DNA of 64,000 nucleotides from Acinetobacter sp. UBA801. Its GTDB lineage: Bacteria; Pseudomonadota; Gammaproteobacteria; Pseudomonadales; Moraxellaceae. Below, one piece after another: positions 9,957 to 20,529 of this stretch. The notes beneath the pieces are model-generated. The model did not search any database, was not told the DNA's origin, and saw only the letters and a list, made by a program, of their open reading frames with translations. Both the position numbers and the translations under genes were made by a program. Numbering within the stretch: position 1 is the stretch's first letter; each line of letters opens with the position of its first letter. The stretch is taken from positions 1 through 64,000 of the forward strand of contig DBIN01000008.1 in assembly GCA_002296655.1 (NCBI GenBank). The letters are read 5' to 3'.

Positions 9957-11419
9957 TGTGTTGGCCCAAAAATCACTTGGCCTAAATCACGTTGCACACG
10001 TTTACGTTTTAAAATTGGATGATCTGCACCAATACCTGAACTGCTTGCTGTAGCAGTCAATTGCGCTCGATTTTCTTCATATTGTTTCGCTTTACGCGCA
10101 CGACGACTTCGAGGCTCAGGCTCATTCACCAAGGGTTCAATCTGCATATCAGCAGCATGTGTTACTGGTGTCACATCAACAGGCTCTTGCGCTGTTTTAC
10201 GGCGACTCTTGGCACGAAGTCGATTGTATTGGGCAATCGCACGTTCTTTTTCATCGGTGCTCATGAGCTGGTAGGCATCCCACCACTGTCCCATCCCTAA
10301 AGTCGAGCTATCACCTGCTTTTTCACGCAGTAATAAAAAGTCAAACCCTGCACGGAAACGTGCATGCCCAGACAATGCTTCAATTTGCTGTGGTTTCGGT
10401 TGCAATAAACGGGTTTGCATTTCCCAAACTTCACGAATAAAAGTTTCAGCAAAGCGCGGGATAATGGTACGTGTCGCCTGACGTTTCAGCACATCTAAAC
10501 CAGCTTGCGCTCGCGCTTCGGCTGCCACCACACCTTTAGAAAGATAAAAGTCACAACGCTCTAAAAACGGTTGCCACAACAGCACAGCATAGAAAAATGC
10601 AGGGTTGATGGTTTTACCAATTGCAATTCGTTGATCGGTATTTTTTGCTGCACGCTCAATAAAAGAGTTGATGTCAGGCTTGATGTCGGCAAATAACTGA
10701 CGCCAAATACCAAACTCAATCAACATAGGCAGGACTTTGCTTAAATGTCCCATCGTAAAGAGTTTTTGCGACTCATCATATAAACGGTGTGGTGAAACAT
10801 CACGCAATAACTGCGTCATTTCAGGCGTAAAAATTTTAAGAATTTTTGGATCAATATTGAAATTTAATTTGGCAGCGAAACGCAAAGTACGCAGCATACG
10901 CACTGGGTCTTCTTCAAAACGCAAGGTTGGGTCACCCAATAAGCGCAAGTTTCTGTGCTTAATATCATCTACCGCATTGCAAAAATCGAGTACGATGCCT
11001 TTGCGTGGCTGGTAATACAATGCGTTGATTGAAAAGTCACGACGAGCAAAATCTTCCTCTATTGTACCCCAGTTATTATCGCGCAGAATCATCCCTGCGG
11101 CAGACGTCACAGCTTTTTTGGGTGGTGCTCGGAAAGTGGCTACTTCAATCAATTCACGTCCTGCATAGACATGCGCCAACTCAAAACGTCGTCCAATAAT
11201 TCGGCAACGTCGTCCGAAAACTTCTTTCACTTGTGAGGGGGTAGCATTGGTTACGGCATCAAAATCCTTCGGATTTAGCCCTAACATTAAGTCACGAACT
11301 CCACCACCGACTATATAGGCTTCATAGCCTGCTTTGGTTAAAGCATCTAGAACATCTAAAATGGAAGAAGGTAATTGAGCGGTAGATAAACCACATTTTG
11401 ACGCGCGCAAAGTTTGCAA
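9953..11419 (-). CDS. pcnB: Poly(A) polymerase I, non-AUG start
   Basis: This 488-residue class II nucleotidyltransferase adds 3' poly(A) tails that promote RNA decay. It shows YIVGGGVRDLMLG with the catalytic DFD of PKDFDAVTNATP (about 34-58), the GRRFELAHV segment, the RRDFSINALYY block, and a basic C-terminal tail (RRARKAK) typical of PAP rather than CCA-adding enzymes. No ATG lies near the expected start. TTG at 11419 follows AGGAG by about 10 bases and gives the usual N-terminus. E. coli pcnB also uses a weak non-AUG start. It heads the pcnB-folK-panBC-rapZ-npr-darP run. Confidence 0.92.
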   Translation of the reverse strand: MQTLRASKCGLSTAQLPSSILDVLDALTKAGYEAYIVGGGVRDLMLGLNPKDFDAVTNATPSQVKEVFGRRCRIIGRRFELAHVYAGRELIEVATFRAPPKKAVTSAAGMILRDNNWGTIEEDFARRDFSINALYYQPRKGIVLDFCNAVDDIKHRNLRLLGDPTLRFEEDPVRMLRTLRFAAKLNFNIDPKILKIFTPEMTQLLRDVSPHRLYDESQKLFTMGHLSKVLPMLIEFGIWRQLFADIKPDINSFIERAAKNTDQRIAIGKTINPAFFYAVLLWQPFLERCDFYLSKGVVAAEARAQAGLDVLKRQATRTIIPRFAETFIREVWEMQTRLLQPKPQQIEALSGHARFRAGFDFLLLREKAGDSSTLGMGQWWDAYQLMSTDEKERAIAQYNRLRAKSRRKTAQEPVDVTPVTHAADMQIEPLVNEPEPRSRRARKAKQYEENRAQLTATASSSGIGADHPILKRKRVQRDLGQVIFGPTQ

Positions 11420-11548
11420 AAGACGCTGTCTCCTACGTCTGAACGTAAAACAGATAAGATGTCGCTAATCATATCTCTAACACAATCAAAGGGCAATTTG
11501 ATTCACACGCTAATTTTGCAATGTGCGGTGCTAAAATTCTGCTTGCAG

Positions 11549-12013
11549 CTACAATGCCAACTTGTGTTTATTCTTGGCAAATAAGGCAGGCCCAATCCCT
11601 TTGACTTGCTGAAGTTCTTCAATACTTTGGAATTTTCCATTTTGTTTTCGATATTCCACAATCGCTTGTGCTTTTTTCATACCCACCCCAGACAATTGCT
11701 GCAATTGTTCTAATGAAGCACTATTTAAACGCACCTGGTTTGAATGCGCACTTTGCTGGGTAGGACGCGCTAAATAATGTTCTGCGGTTGCTGAGGCTTG
11801 AGTCGCACTTAAACGCTGATCTTGCGCAGCTTGCTGCGCTTTCCATTTTAAATAATTTTGATCATAGCTGTGTCCATTCACCTGAGTAGACTTGGACTGC
11901 ACATTTTGTGCTGTAGTCCATGCGCTGATACTACATAACAGCAATGCAAGCCAGTACTGCCATCCGAAAGAAAAAAAGCGAAAAGAAACTTTTAATTGCT
12001 GCGATATATTCAT
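11549..12013 (-). CDS. ComEA-like helix-hairpin-helix DNA-binding protein
   Basis: A 154-residue protein with an N-terminal hydrophobic segment (about 17-36, signal or anchor), a low-complexity Q/A/S-rich middle, and a C-terminal ComEA domain. The two hairpins are LQQLSGVGMKKAQAIVEYR and IEELQQVKGIGPALFAKN. Such proteins bind incoming double-stranded DNA in the periplasm during natural transformation, a trait common in Acinetobacter. It starts 16 bases after mazG and may be cotranscribed with it. About 130 non-coding bases separate it from pcnB. Confidence 0.88.
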   Translation of the reverse strand: MNISQQLKVSFRFFSFGWQYWLALLLCSISAWTTAQNVQSKSTQVNGHSYDQNYLKWKAQQAAQDQRLSATQASATAEHYLARPTQQSAHSNQVRLNSASLEQLQQLSGVGMKKAQAIVEYRKQNGKFQSIEELQQVKGIGPALFAKNKHKLAL

Positions 12014-12029
12014 GTTGCTGCAAAACCTG

Positions 12030-12791
12030 TCATTTTAATTGTTGTTTTGCCTGCTCCCAAAGTTGATCCATTTCTTCTAAAGTCATATCTTCTATTGTTT
12101 TTTGTTGTAATTCGGCCTGATCTTCAATGTAAGCAAAGCGTGTTCTAAATTTATGAATCGTGCCCAATAATGCCATCTCACTGGACACGCCAAGTTTACG
12201 CCCAACATTGATTAAAGAAAACAAACAATCCCCAAATTCATCCACTATTTCGTCGGATTGTTGCTGCTGAATCGCATTTTGTAGTTCTTGCAATTCTTCT
12301 TCTAACTTACCATAGGCATCTTGCACAGTATGAAAGTCAAAGCCCAACTGTGCCGCATGCTGTTGAATTTGCTGTGCTTGCACCAATGCGGGTGCATGTT
12401 TCACCGCATCTAAACGGGACTTTGCTTTACCCTGTTTTTCTTGTTGTTTGATGGTTTTCCATAAGGCAGCAACATCTTCTGCGCTAAGCTGTGTAAACTG
12501 TTCTGCATGAAACACGTGTGGATGCCGACGGATCAATTTATCGCAAATGGCTTGTACCACATCCTGAAAATCAAATGCACCTTCCTCGCTATACATTTGT
12601 GCCTGAAACACCACTTGCAACAACAAATCACCTAGCTCATCACGTACATCATCCACCTTGCCTGAACGCACTGCCGCTTCAACTTCATAAGCTTCTTCAA
12701 TCGCATATTGAGTCAAACTTTCTGGGGTTTGTTTTTGATCCCACGGGCATTGTTGACGTAATTGTTGCATGATGGAAAGCAATTGCTGCAT
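12030..12791 (-). CDS. mazG: MazG nucleoside triphosphate pyrophosphohydrolase
   Basis: This 253-residue enzyme hydrolyses NTPs and dNTPs to monophosphates and pyrophosphate, limiting aberrant nucleotides. Both MazG halves are visible: the first has CPWDQKQTPESL and EEAYEVEAAV with RDELGDLLLQVVFQ (about 51); the second has VDEFGDCLFSLINVGRKLG (about 185). The ATG at 12791 has AAGGA upstream. It is divergent from the SDR gene; the two starts are about 110 bases apart. Confidence 0.94.
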   Translation of the reverse strand: MQQLLSIMQQLRQQCPWDQKQTPESLTQYAIEEAYEVEAAVRSGKVDDVRDELGDLLLQVVFQAQMYSEEGAFDFQDVVQAICDKLIRRHPHVFHAEQFTQLSAEDVAALWKTIKQQEKQGKAKSRLDAVKHAPALVQAQQIQQHAAQLGFDFHTVQDAYGKLEEELQELQNAIQQQQSDEIVDEFGDCLFSLINVGRKLGVSSEMALLGTIHKFRTRFAYIEDQAELQQKTIEDMTLEEMDQLWEQAKQQLK

Positions 12792-12899
12792 GGGTTGTTC
12801 CTTATTTCAATTTATTGCACGAATGTAGCTATTTTTTTGTTATGCTCAGACAGCAAGGACGATATGCACAACAAAAATAACATCAGGGAGCAAGTTCAA

Positions 12900-13673
12900 A
12901 TGCACAGTATCTTGATTAGTGGCGCTGCACAAGGCATTGGTGCGGCGATCGCACAATTGTTTTATCAACAAGGTTACCGTGTCGGTATTTATGATATTCA
13001 TCTCGCACAAGCGCAGCAATTGGCAGAACAATTGGGTGAGCGTGCACATGCAGGTTTACTTGATGTGGCGGACTATGCCAGTTGGCAAGCTGCATTATCT
13101 GATTTTTGCCAATGGGCAGGTGAATTGAATATTTTGGTGAATAATGCTGGAATCCTCTACTCAGGCGCATTTGAGAACACCCCTATAGAAGCGCATCATC
13201 GAACTATGGCGGTGAATGTAAATGGTGTGTTGAACGGCTGTCATGCGGCTTTTCCTTATTTAAAACAAGCCAGTTTTGCGCGGGTGATTAACCTATCTTC
13301 TGCATCTGCGATTTATGGACAAGCCGATTTAATTTCTTATTCTGCTTCCAAGTTTGCAGTGCGTGGCATTACGGAAGGTTTAGATATAGAGTGGCAAAAA
13401 TACGGCATTCGGGTCTTAGATGTCATGCCGCTATTTGTACAAACCGCAATGGTTAAAGATATGGATGCAGCCACCATTCAAAACATGGGTGTGCATTTAT
13501 CAACAGAAGATGTTGCACAGGTGGTGTATCAACAAGCGACGGTTAAAGATTCGATTCTGACCAATACGCATCGTGCAGTCGGTTTAAAAGCCAAAACCCT
13601 GATGCAACTTTCAAGTATTAGCCCGCAATGGTTAAATCGTTTGTCGAATAGCTTGTTAGCGAAGCGGCATTAA
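12900..13673 (+). CDS. Short-chain dehydrogenase/reductase
   Basis: A 257-residue Rossmann-fold oxidoreductase. It has the coenzyme-binding GAAQGIGAAIA (about 8-18), NNAG at about 81, the catalytic Ser in INLSSASA and the YSASK pair (about 147-151). Asp near the end of strand 2 (VGIYDIH) favours NAD(H). The substrate is not predictable. I chose ATG 12900, with GGGAG upstream; an upstream ATG (12864) would add a polar 12-residue tail. It is followed by a strong bidirectional terminator facing der. Confidence 0.88.
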   Translation: MHSILISGAAQGIGAAIAQLFYQQGYRVGIYDIHLAQAQQLAEQLGERAHAGLLDVADYASWQAALSDFCQWAGELNILVNNAGILYSGAFENTPIEAHHRTMAVNVNGVLNGCHAAFPYLKQASFARVINLSSASAIYGQADLISYSASKFAVRGITEGLDIEWQKYGIRVLDVMPLFVQTAMVKDMDAATIQNMGVHLSTEDVAQVVYQQATVKDSILTNTHRAVGLKAKTLMQLSSISPQWLNRLSNSLLAKRH

Positions 13674-13706
13674 TTCTACATCTATCATATTTAGATTAAG
13701 TCACTC

Positions 13707-13740
13707 AAAAAAAATCCCGAATTCACATTCGGGATTTTTT
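13707..13740. terminator. Bidirectional intrinsic terminator
   Basis: An AAATCCCGAA / TTCGGGATTT stem with a 6-base loop, flanked by A- and T-runs, lies between the convergent SDR gene and der. Confidence 0.85.
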
Positions 13741-13765
13741 AATCAAACTCGTCAAAGTTTAAGCC

Positions 13766-15178
13766 TTAGCCTCGCTTAAACTTCTTCTCGGCTTTCTTAA
13801 ACTTCTGCACATAACGGCGACGACGTGCCGCTGTGCGTTCATCCACTTGTGACTTACGTCCTTCAAACGGGTTTTCAGAGGTCTTAAATTCAATTTTTAC
13901 AGGTGTACCTTCTAGTTTATAGACTTTACGGAACACGTTTTCTAAATAGCGACGATAATCTGCAGGAGTTTTGTCTACCTTATTACCATGAATCACAATG
14001 GTTGGCGGGTTCTGTCCACCCATGTGTGCATAACGCATTTTGATGGCACGACCTTGCACTTTAGGTGGATGGTGTGCATCTGTTGCATCATTCAAAATTT
14101 GGGTCAGTTTCGCAGGTGACACTTTTAAGCGTGATGATTCATAAGCACGGTGAATTGAAGGATATAAATCGCCCACACCTGTACCATGCAAGGCAGAAAT
14201 TAAATGAATTTTTGCCCATGGAATAAAGTCAAAACGACGCTCAACATCTAACTTACATTGTTTGCGATCATATTCGGACATATTGTCCCATTTGTTAATC
14301 GCAATCACCATGGCACGCCCTGCTTCAAGCGCATAACCAATTAAGTGTAAATCTTGCTCGACAATGCCATCTCGTGCATCCACCACAATCACCACCACGT
14401 GTGCATCTTTCATCGCTTGCAAGGTTTTGACAATCGAGAATTTCTCGATCATTTCATCGACCTTACCTTTACGACGCACACCTGCAGTATCAATCAAGGT
14501 GTATTTACGTTCATTGCGCTCAAACGGAATATAGACAGAGTCACGTGTCGTACCCGGCTGATCATATGCCACCACACGTTCTTCGCCCAATAAACGGTTA
14601 ACCAGTGTCGATTTACCTACGTTTGGACGCCCAATAATAGCTAAACGCAAACCTGTATCTTGATCATGTGCATCTGGGTTTTCATCTTCAGGAACATCCG
14701 CCAAAACGTCTTCCAGCATTTGCTGAACGCCTCGACCATGACTAGCGGCCACTTGCAATGGCTCACCCATTCCCAATTTAAAGAATTCAACCAAAGCGGC
14801 TTCGGCATGTACGCCATCTACTTTGTTCGCCACCAAGAATACTTTTTTGCCCAAAGTACGCAATTCACGCGCAATTTGCTCGTCCGATGCTAACAAGCCT
14901 GCACGTGCATCGACCACAAAAATGATCATATCGGCTTCGTGGATGGCTGTTTTAGATTGTTCAGCCATATAAGAGTCGATGCCACCTTCACTTTCGCCAA
15001 TACCGCCAGTATCAACCACAATGAAAGATTTATTTTGATAGGTTGCATCACCATATTTGCGGTCACGTGTCAGACCTGCAAAGTCGGCAACAAGTGCATC
15101 ACGGCTCTTGGTAATCTGGTTAAACAGCGTTGATTTTCCGACGTTCGGACGACCAATGAGCGCAATTACGGGTTTCAT
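13766..15178 (-). CDS. der: GTPase Der (EngA), 50S ribosome assembly
   Basis: This 470-residue protein has two tandem GTPase domains, each with a P-loop: [12 protein letters not shown] at about residue 8 and [12 protein letters not shown] at about 186. It has DTGG/DTAG switch motifs, NKVD and NKWD, then a KH-like C-terminal domain with a lysine/arginine-rich tail. Der is essential for 50S maturation. It has its own upstream region; a terminator after bamB separates the two, although der often belongs to this neighbourhood. Confidence 0.96.
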   Translation of the reverse strand: MKPVIALIGRPNVGKSTLFNQITKSRDALVADFAGLTRDRKYGDATYQNKSFIVVDTGGIGESEGGIDSYMAEQSKTAIHEADMIIFVVDARAGLLASDEQIARELRTLGKKVFLVANKVDGVHAEAALVEFFKLGMGEPLQVAASHGRGVQQMLEDVLADVPEDENPDAHDQDTGLRLAIIGRPNVGKSTLVNRLLGEERVVAYDQPGTTRDSVYIPFERNERKYTLIDTAGVRRKGKVDEMIEKFSIVKTLQAMKDAHVVVIVVDARDGIVEQDLHLIGYALEAGRAMVIAINKWDNMSEYDRKQCKLDVERRFDFIPWAKIHLISALHGTGVGDLYPSIHRAYESSRLKVSPAKLTQILNDATDAHHPPKVQGRAIKMRYAHMGGQNPPTIVIHGNKVDKTPADYRRYLENVFRKVYKLEGTPVKIEFKTSENPFEGRKSQVDERTAARRRRYVQKFKKAEKKFKRG

Positions 15179-15317
15179 AGATTAACCTTTATTCAAGATC
15201 AGTCAGTTTCAATGGTCTGTACATCCGAAACTGTGGAAGAAAGAACAGAGTATGGATGTTGGGTTCAGCGTTGCGACCACGCAAACGACAAAGAGAACAT
15301 CGACCACTCTATTAAAT

Positions 15318-15351
15318 AAAAACACGGGGCATTGATGATTCAATTACCCCG
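15318..15351 (-). terminator. Intrinsic terminator after bamB
   Basis: CGGGG / CCCCG with an inner ATTGA / TCAAT pairing. On the minus strand the stem is followed by a T-run. It ends the rlmN-to-bamB transcript before der. Confidence 0.75.
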
Positions 15352-15396
15352 CGTAAAAATACGGACAACTATTTTAGCATAAAAGTCAGAACAAAA

Positions 15397-16545
15397 TTAG
15401 CGGTTCTGCCAAACGCTTAATGCGCCCTTTTGCGTTGCGACATAGAGTTGATTGTCAATTACACGCAATGAACGGACTTCGCCATTGGTTTTTGAACGTC
15501 CAACCAGTTGCCCTGAGCTTGGATCAATGAGGTGTAAAACACCATCTAAATCACCGACCACCAAATATTTTCCAAACAATACAGGATTAGATAAACGACG
15601 GTTCAGTAAACTGTCATTTTCCCAAAGTAATTGCCCAGATGTGATTTCGTAAGCTGCAATTTTGCCATCTGTAGTGCTGACAAATACACCATTCCCCGCA
15701 ACTTCTGGGCGTTTGGTACTGCTTGCATCTTCACTCCAAATCACTTGTTGTGAAGCCAAGTCCAATACTGTGACCTGACCTTGGTAACTTGTAGTCACCA
15801 AGAATTGACCCGCAACCACAGGGTCACCATCAATGTCATTTAAGCGTTGAATGTCTGAACGGCCTTCACTAATAGCAACACGGCGCTGCATACGTGGTAC
15901 GCCTGTAACAATATCTAGCGCATACACATAGGCATTTGCTGAAGCAATCAGCACAGTACGTGAATCGAGCGCAACGGGTGCCGCCATGCCACGTAAGCTA
16001 AATTGCACGTTTGGCAAATTGTAAGTCCAAACCAATTGCCCTGTTTCGGCATTGTGTGCATATACCGTGCCGTCATTGCTGACAGTGACCACACGACCTG
16101 CCTGAATTAACGATGGCGCAAGAATTGCACCTGTTAACTTTGCAACCCACTTTTGTTCGCCTGTTTGCTGATCTAGGGCGAACAATTGTCCTTTGCTGTT
16201 GCCTGCAACCACTATTCCTTCTGCAGCATTGACACCTGCCGTTAAGCCTTGCTTAGACACTTGTTTTTGCCAAAGGCGCTGTTTGCCTTGATAGGCGGCC
16301 ATTTCACCTTTAGGATCAACGGTATAAACCACCCCATTTTCTGCATCTAATTGCAGACGCAATGGATCGGCTGCTGTAGTCGATGCAACGCTTTGTGAAA
16401 ACACAGGAACTAAACTTTGTGCTTGCTCAAGTTTTGGTAGTGGATTAGGCTTAACTTCTGCAACTTTAATTTTATTGGTGGAACACCCCACCAAAGCAAG
16501 GGTTAAAACGGTCAGTGCAAACGGTGTTTTATACTTTCTATTCAT
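15397..16545 (-). CDS. bamB: Outer-membrane assembly lipoprotein BamB
   Basis: This 382-residue beta-propeller lipoprotein of the BAM complex helps fold outer-membrane proteins. The N-terminus has a lipoprotein signal with lipobox LVGC (Cys about 21). Repeated PQQ-like blades follow (LDQQTGEQKWVAKL, HNAETGQLVWTY, YEITSGQLLWEN). The ATG overlaps the stop of the upstream yfgM-like gene by one base (TAATG), so the two are translationally coupled. Confidence 0.95.
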   Translation of the reverse strand: MNRKYKTPFALTVLTLALVGCSTNKIKVAEVKPNPLPKLEQAQSLVPVFSQSVASTTAADPLRLQLDAENGVVYTVDPKGEMAAYQGKQRLWQKQVSKQGLTAGVNAAEGIVVAGNSKGQLFALDQQTGEQKWVAKLTGAILAPSLIQAGRVVTVSNDGTVYAHNAETGQLVWTYNLPNVQFSLRGMAAPVALDSRTVLIASANAYVYALDIVTGVPRMQRRVAISEGRSDIQRLNDIDGDPVVAGQFLVTTSYQGQVTVLDLASQQVIWSEDASSTKRPEVAGNGVFVSTTDGKIAAYEITSGQLLWENDSLLNRRLSNPVLFGKYLVVGDLDGVLHLIDPSSGQLVGRSKTNGEVRSLRVIDNQLYVATQKGALSVWQNR

Positions 16546-17246
16546 TAGCTCTCATCCACTTGTGTTTCTAATACTGGGCGTTCAATTTCAGGATCATCCA
16601 CCAAAACACCAACACTTTCGAGTTTTATTTGTAAAATTTGACGCTCTTGTTTACGTTCCGCCAAAGTATCCCATGCACTTTGATACGCTTTTTTGGCATT
16701 TTCACGGTCATTTTTCGCGACATAAACATCGCCACGCGCTTCATCTGCAGTCGCTTTAAATGCAGGATCAGTCACCGCTGCCAAACTTTGAATAGCTTCA
16801 TCGTATTTCTTTTGCGCCAACTGTGCATAAGCCAAACGCAACTTAACCAATTGCAGCAAGCCTTGGTCTTTCACTTTAGAGTTTTCAACTTTCTTTAAGG
16901 CTTTTTCTGCAGCAGCAAAATCTTGCTGATCGTAAGCGAGTTTTGCCATTAAGAATTGGGTTTGAATGGCTTGCACAGAATCTGGAGCTTCTTTCACAAT
17001 TTTATCGGCAGTTGCAGACAATTGACTAAAGGCATCTGGATTGCCTTCCGCTGTACGTGCATCATCCATCAGTTGTTGCACTTTAGCTGTATTCATTTGC
17101 TGCTCTGCCAAGGTTTTTTTCTGCCAATATTGCCATCCGAAAAAGGCAATCAACGCAATTAAAATCCCGCTAATCATGGCTGAACCATATTTTTTCGCAA
17201 ACGATTTTAAACTATCAAGTTGTTCGTCATCACTCAATGCGCTCAT
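16545..17246 (-). CDS. YfgM-like tetratricopeptide membrane protein
   Basis: This 233-residue protein has a cytoplasmic N-terminus, one membrane helix (about 22-40, ISGILIALIAFFGWQYW) and a periplasmic TPR-like domain rich in A/K/Q repeats. It matches YfgM, an ancillary subunit of SecYEG that works with periplasmic chaperones. The hisS-yfgM-bamB order is conserved and supports the call. It starts 30 bases after hisS. Confidence 0.9.
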   Translation of the reverse strand: MSALSDDEQLDSLKSFAKKYGSAMISGILIALIAFFGWQYWQKKTLAEQQMNTAKVQQLMDDARTAEGNPDAFSQLSATADKIVKEAPDSVQAIQTQFLMAKLAYDQQDFAAAEKALKKVENSKVKDQGLLQLVKLRLAYAQLAQKKYDEAIQSLAAVTDPAFKATADEARGDVYVAKNDRENAKKAYQSAWDTLAERKQERQILQIKLESVGVLVDDPEIERPVLETQVDES

Positions 17247-17276
17247 TGGATTACCCTTTTCCTTATGTTATTTGGC

Positions 17277-18572
17277 TTATTGTGAAGAAAATTTTTCAAT
17301 GATGAAAGGTACAATTTCAGCAACAGCAACTGCAGTTTGCTCGGCAGTTGCCAAAGTTTTGACTGCCAATTGCTGTGCTTCTGCTTCGCGCTCACCAAAA
17401 ATCAAGGCGTAGATTGCACCTGATTGATCGGCTTTTTTCATTTGGCTTTTCATTGAGCCTTGTGAACCTACTTTTAAGCGAATCTGGCTGCCCGCTTGTT
17501 CCAATTGGTCACGAATTTGCTCAGCTAAAACCAACGCTTTGCCTTGAGTTGTTGGGTCTGCCAACAAGAACACTTCACAATCACGTACAGCTGTATTGTC
17601 TTCAACCTGTTCAAGCAATAACAATAAACGCTCAATACCCATTGCAAAGCCCACGGCAGGTACAGACTGATCTGCTTTACCTTTCAACTGCCCCACCAAA
17701 CCATCATAGCGTCCGCCTGCACAAACTGTGCCTTGCGAACCTAAATGCGTGGTTGTCCATTCAAAAACGGTTTTGTTGTAATAATCTAAACCGCGTACCA
17801 GTTTTTGATTAATCACAAACTCAATGCCAGCATCGGTTAAATATTGCTGTAATTGGGCAAAATGATTCAGGGTGTCTTCACCCATAAAATCATGCAATTT
17901 AGGTGCATTTTCTAGAATGCTTTGGGTTTTAGCATCTTTCGAGTCCAAAATACGCAATGGATTGGTACTTAAACGACGCTGTGAATCTTCATCTAAATCG
18001 GCTTTGTGCGCTTGCAAAAATTCAACCAAAGCGGCACGATAGGCTGCACGCTCATCCGACTCACCCAAGGTATTTAACTCTAAGCGAACTTTATCGGCAA
18101 CGCCCATGCGTTTCCATAAACGCGCAGTCATTAAAATAAGTTCGGCATCCATATCGGGTGTGGCAACACCAAAAGTTTCGACACCAAATTGATGGAATTG
18201 ACGATAACGACCTTTTTGCGGTTTTTCATAACGGAACATCGGACCGATATACCATACACGCGGTGTCGCACCACGTAGCAAATTGTGCTCTAACATGGCA
18301 CGTACACAACCTGCAGTTCCTTCTGGACGTAAAGTCAAAGACTCTGGCGGATTACCCTTATCTAGGAATGTGTACATTTCTTTTTCGACGATGTCTGTGG
18401 CATCACCAATTGAACGCTTAAACAAATTGGTTTGCTCGACCATTGGCAAACGAATTTGTTGATAACCATAAGCATCCATTAAAGATGCTAAATGTTGCTC
18501 TAGACGTCTCCACGCTGGTGTTTGCGTTGGAAGAATGTCATTAAAACCTTTGATTGCAACAATTGAACTCAT
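17277..18572 (-). CDS. hisS: Histidine--tRNA ligase
   Basis: This 431-residue class II synthetase charges tRNA-His. It shows motif 2 [17 protein letters not shown] (about 113-129), the histidine-specific [15 protein letters not shown] (about 257-271), and motif 3 with [10 protein letters not shown] (about 308). A C-terminal anticodon-binding domain follows. It begins 3 bases after the ispG stop, within the rlmN-to-bamB operon. Confidence 0.97.
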   Translation of the reverse strand: MSSIVAIKGFNDILPTQTPAWRRLEQHLASLMDAYGYQQIRLPMVEQTNLFKRSIGDATDIVEKEMYTFLDKGNPPESLTLRPEGTAGCVRAMLEHNLLRGATPRVWYIGPMFRYEKPQKGRYRQFHQFGVETFGVATPDMDAELILMTARLWKRMGVADKVRLELNTLGESDERAAYRAALVEFLQAHKADLDEDSQRRLSTNPLRILDSKDAKTQSILENAPKLHDFMGEDTLNHFAQLQQYLTDAGIEFVINQKLVRGLDYYNKTVFEWTTTHLGSQGTVCAGGRYDGLVGQLKGKADQSVPAVGFAMGIERLLLLLEQVEDNTAVRDCEVFLLADPTTQGKALVLAEQIRDQLEQAGSQIRLKVGSQGSMKSQMKKADQSGAIYALIFGEREAEAQQLAVKTLATAEQTAVAVAEIVPFIIEKFSSQ

Positions 18573-18575
18573 GTC

Positions 18576-19697
18576 TTACTCAGAAAAGTTTGTACGAATA
18601 ATCTCTTTAGATTTAGCTTCTTCAAGCTCTGTCACACGTTGACGAACCATGCTTTCGATTTCATCAACAAGTTGGTTGGTATCAATTAAATGGCTTTTTT
18701 CACCATTTCGATATACCAACGAACGTGGACTTGCACCCACCACACCAATATCCGCCTCTTTGGCTTCACCTGGGCCATTCACTTTACATCCAATAACCGA
18801 TACATCCATAGGCGTGCGGATATCTTCCAAACGCTCTTCCAAAGCCTGCATCACAGAAATCACATTAAATTCCTGACGTGAACAGCTTGGGCAAGCAATG
18901 AAGTTAATGCCGTTTGAGCGTAAGCTTAAAGATTTAAGAATATCAAAACCAATTTTGACTTCATCTTCAGGTTCTGCCGCAAGCGAAATACGCATGGTAT
19001 CGCCAATGCCTTCCATGAGCAGACCACCCAAGGCAATTGCAGACTTTACGGTACCAGTACGATAAATTCCTGCTTCAGTCACGCCCAAATGTAATGGATT
19101 ATCAATTTTTTGTGACAATAAACGATAAGCATCCATCGTTAAAAACACGTTCGATGCTTTGACTGAAACTTTAAATTCCTGAAAATCTAGACGGTCTAAT
19201 ATATCAATATGACGCATGGCAGATTCTAGCAATGCAGCCCCTGTTGGCTCACCATATTTTTTCTGAATATCTTTTTCCAGCGATCCAGCGTTCACACCAA
19301 TTCGCATAGAAATGTCATGATGTTTGGCTGCAGCCACCACTTCACGAATCTTGGCTTCCGAACCAATATTGCCTGGGTTAATCCGTAAACAGTCCGCACC
19401 CGCATCGGCAACCGCCAACGCAATTTTATAATCAAAGTGAATGTCTGCCACCAACGGCACAGACACTTGCTTACGAATTTCACCAAATGCAGCTGCGGAT
19501 TCCATTGTCGGTACAGAAACACGCATGATGTCTACACCTGCATCTACACAACGCTGAATTTGTGCCACAGTTGCAGCAACATCGCAGGTTTCCGTATTGG
19601 TCATACTTTGGATGCTGATGGGCGCATCCCCACCCACATAAACAGAACCCACACGAATTTTACGGGTCGGACGGCGTTGAATTGGATTTACAATCAT
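18576..19697 (-). CDS. ispG: 4-hydroxy-3-methylbut-2-enyl diphosphate synthase
   Basis: This 373-residue 4Fe-4S enzyme of the MEP isoprenoid pathway reduces MEcPP to HMBPP. The N-terminal TIM barrel starts [16 protein letters not shown]. The cluster ligands are in the C-terminal part: the CPSCSRQEF pair (about 270) and the CKVNGPGEA cysteine (about 305). The length is normal. It lies between rodZ (22 bases upstream) and hisS (3 bases downstream). Confidence 0.97.
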   Translation of the reverse strand: MIVNPIQRRPTRKIRVGSVYVGGDAPISIQSMTNTETCDVAATVAQIQRCVDAGVDIMRVSVPTMESAAAFGEIRKQVSVPLVADIHFDYKIALAVADAGADCLRINPGNIGSEAKIREVVAAAKHHDISMRIGVNAGSLEKDIQKKYGEPTGAALLESAMRHIDILDRLDFQEFKVSVKASNVFLTMDAYRLLSQKIDNPLHLGVTEAGIYRTGTVKSAIALGGLLMEGIGDTMRISLAAEPEDEVKIGFDILKSLSLRSNGINFIACPSCSRQEFNVISVMQALEERLEDIRTPMDVSVIGCKVNGPGEAKEADIGVVGASPRSLVYRNGEKSHLIDTNQLVDEIESMVRQRVTELEEAKSKEIIRTNFSE

Positions 19698-19719
19698 GAT
19701 ATCGCTCTACCTTGCTGTA

Positions 19720-20529
19720 TTATCGAGATAAACGGAATTCTGCTTTTCCGTTCACCGTGTATGGCGATAATGAAATCGACTCATTATTCAAACTTAATGA
19801 CACAGCAGTCGCATCATCTAAGCGAATTTGAAATGGAGCTTCGCCTTGTAAATTTAACGTAGAGGCTTGACGTCCTGTCGCCAAAACATTGCCAGCAGCG
19901 TCAACAATATGCACTGAAGTTGGACGAGAAAATTGCAAATTCAGCTGATCGCCTGAAGCAAGAGCAGTCGTGCTGCCTGTCGCATTGTCTGAAATAATTT
20001 GCACATCGGATTGCAGTACTGCAATTTCAGGTTCTGCACCCTCTTGACCAGATGACATCCAGTTTTGAATTAGCGCGACCAATGCCCACAACAACAGCAA
20101 TACCGCCACAATTATGGCGATACGAGTGAGCCACTTTTTATTGCGATCACGGTTAGAGCCAGGCAGTTTTCCCATAATTTTAATGGGTGAATTGTTCAAG
20201 GCGTGATTTGGCAACAACCCTGTATCGTTGGCATAAATTTCATCAAAACGCTGAATAATGACTGAAGCATCGACCTGTAAATATTTAGCATAGGTACGAT
20301 AATAGCCTTTAATAAAGGTCGCTTCAGGCAAAGCGGTATATTCGTCTTGCTCTAGCGCCATCAGCGTTTTTAATGGAATTTTCAAATCTTTTGAAACATC
20401 ATCCAGCTCGCGTTTTTGATTGACGCGAATTTGACGAAGGTACTCACCTGGACGTTGAACATTTCCTAATGCATGGGATACAGGCGTGGTCCCCTGTGTG
20501 GGTTGCGGTGAATTAGGATTTACTTCCAT
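19720..20529 (-). CDS. rodZ: Cytoskeleton protein RodZ
   Basis: This 269-residue bitopic membrane protein links MreB to the cell-wall elongation machinery. It has an N-terminal helix-turn-helix domain (PGEYLRQIRVNQ to TFIKGYYRTYAKYL, about 26-90), a basic juxtamembrane stretch (NRDRNKKW), one membrane helix (about 135-155) and a periplasmic beta domain (DUF4115). The start overlaps the end of pilW by 10 bases, indicating coupling. Confidence 0.94.
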   Translation of the reverse strand: MEVNPNSPQPTQGTTPVSHALGNVQRPGEYLRQIRVNQKRELDDVSKDLKIPLKTLMALEQDEYTALPEATFIKGYYRTYAKYLQVDASVIIQRFDEIYANDTGLLPNHALNNSPIKIMGKLPGSNRDRNKKWLTRIAIIVAVLLLLWALVALIQNWMSSGQEGAEPEIAVLQSDVQIISDNATGSTTALASGDQLNLQFSRPTSVHIVDAAGNVLATGRQASTLNLQGEAPFQIRLDDATAVSLSLNNESISLSPYTVNGKAEFRLSR

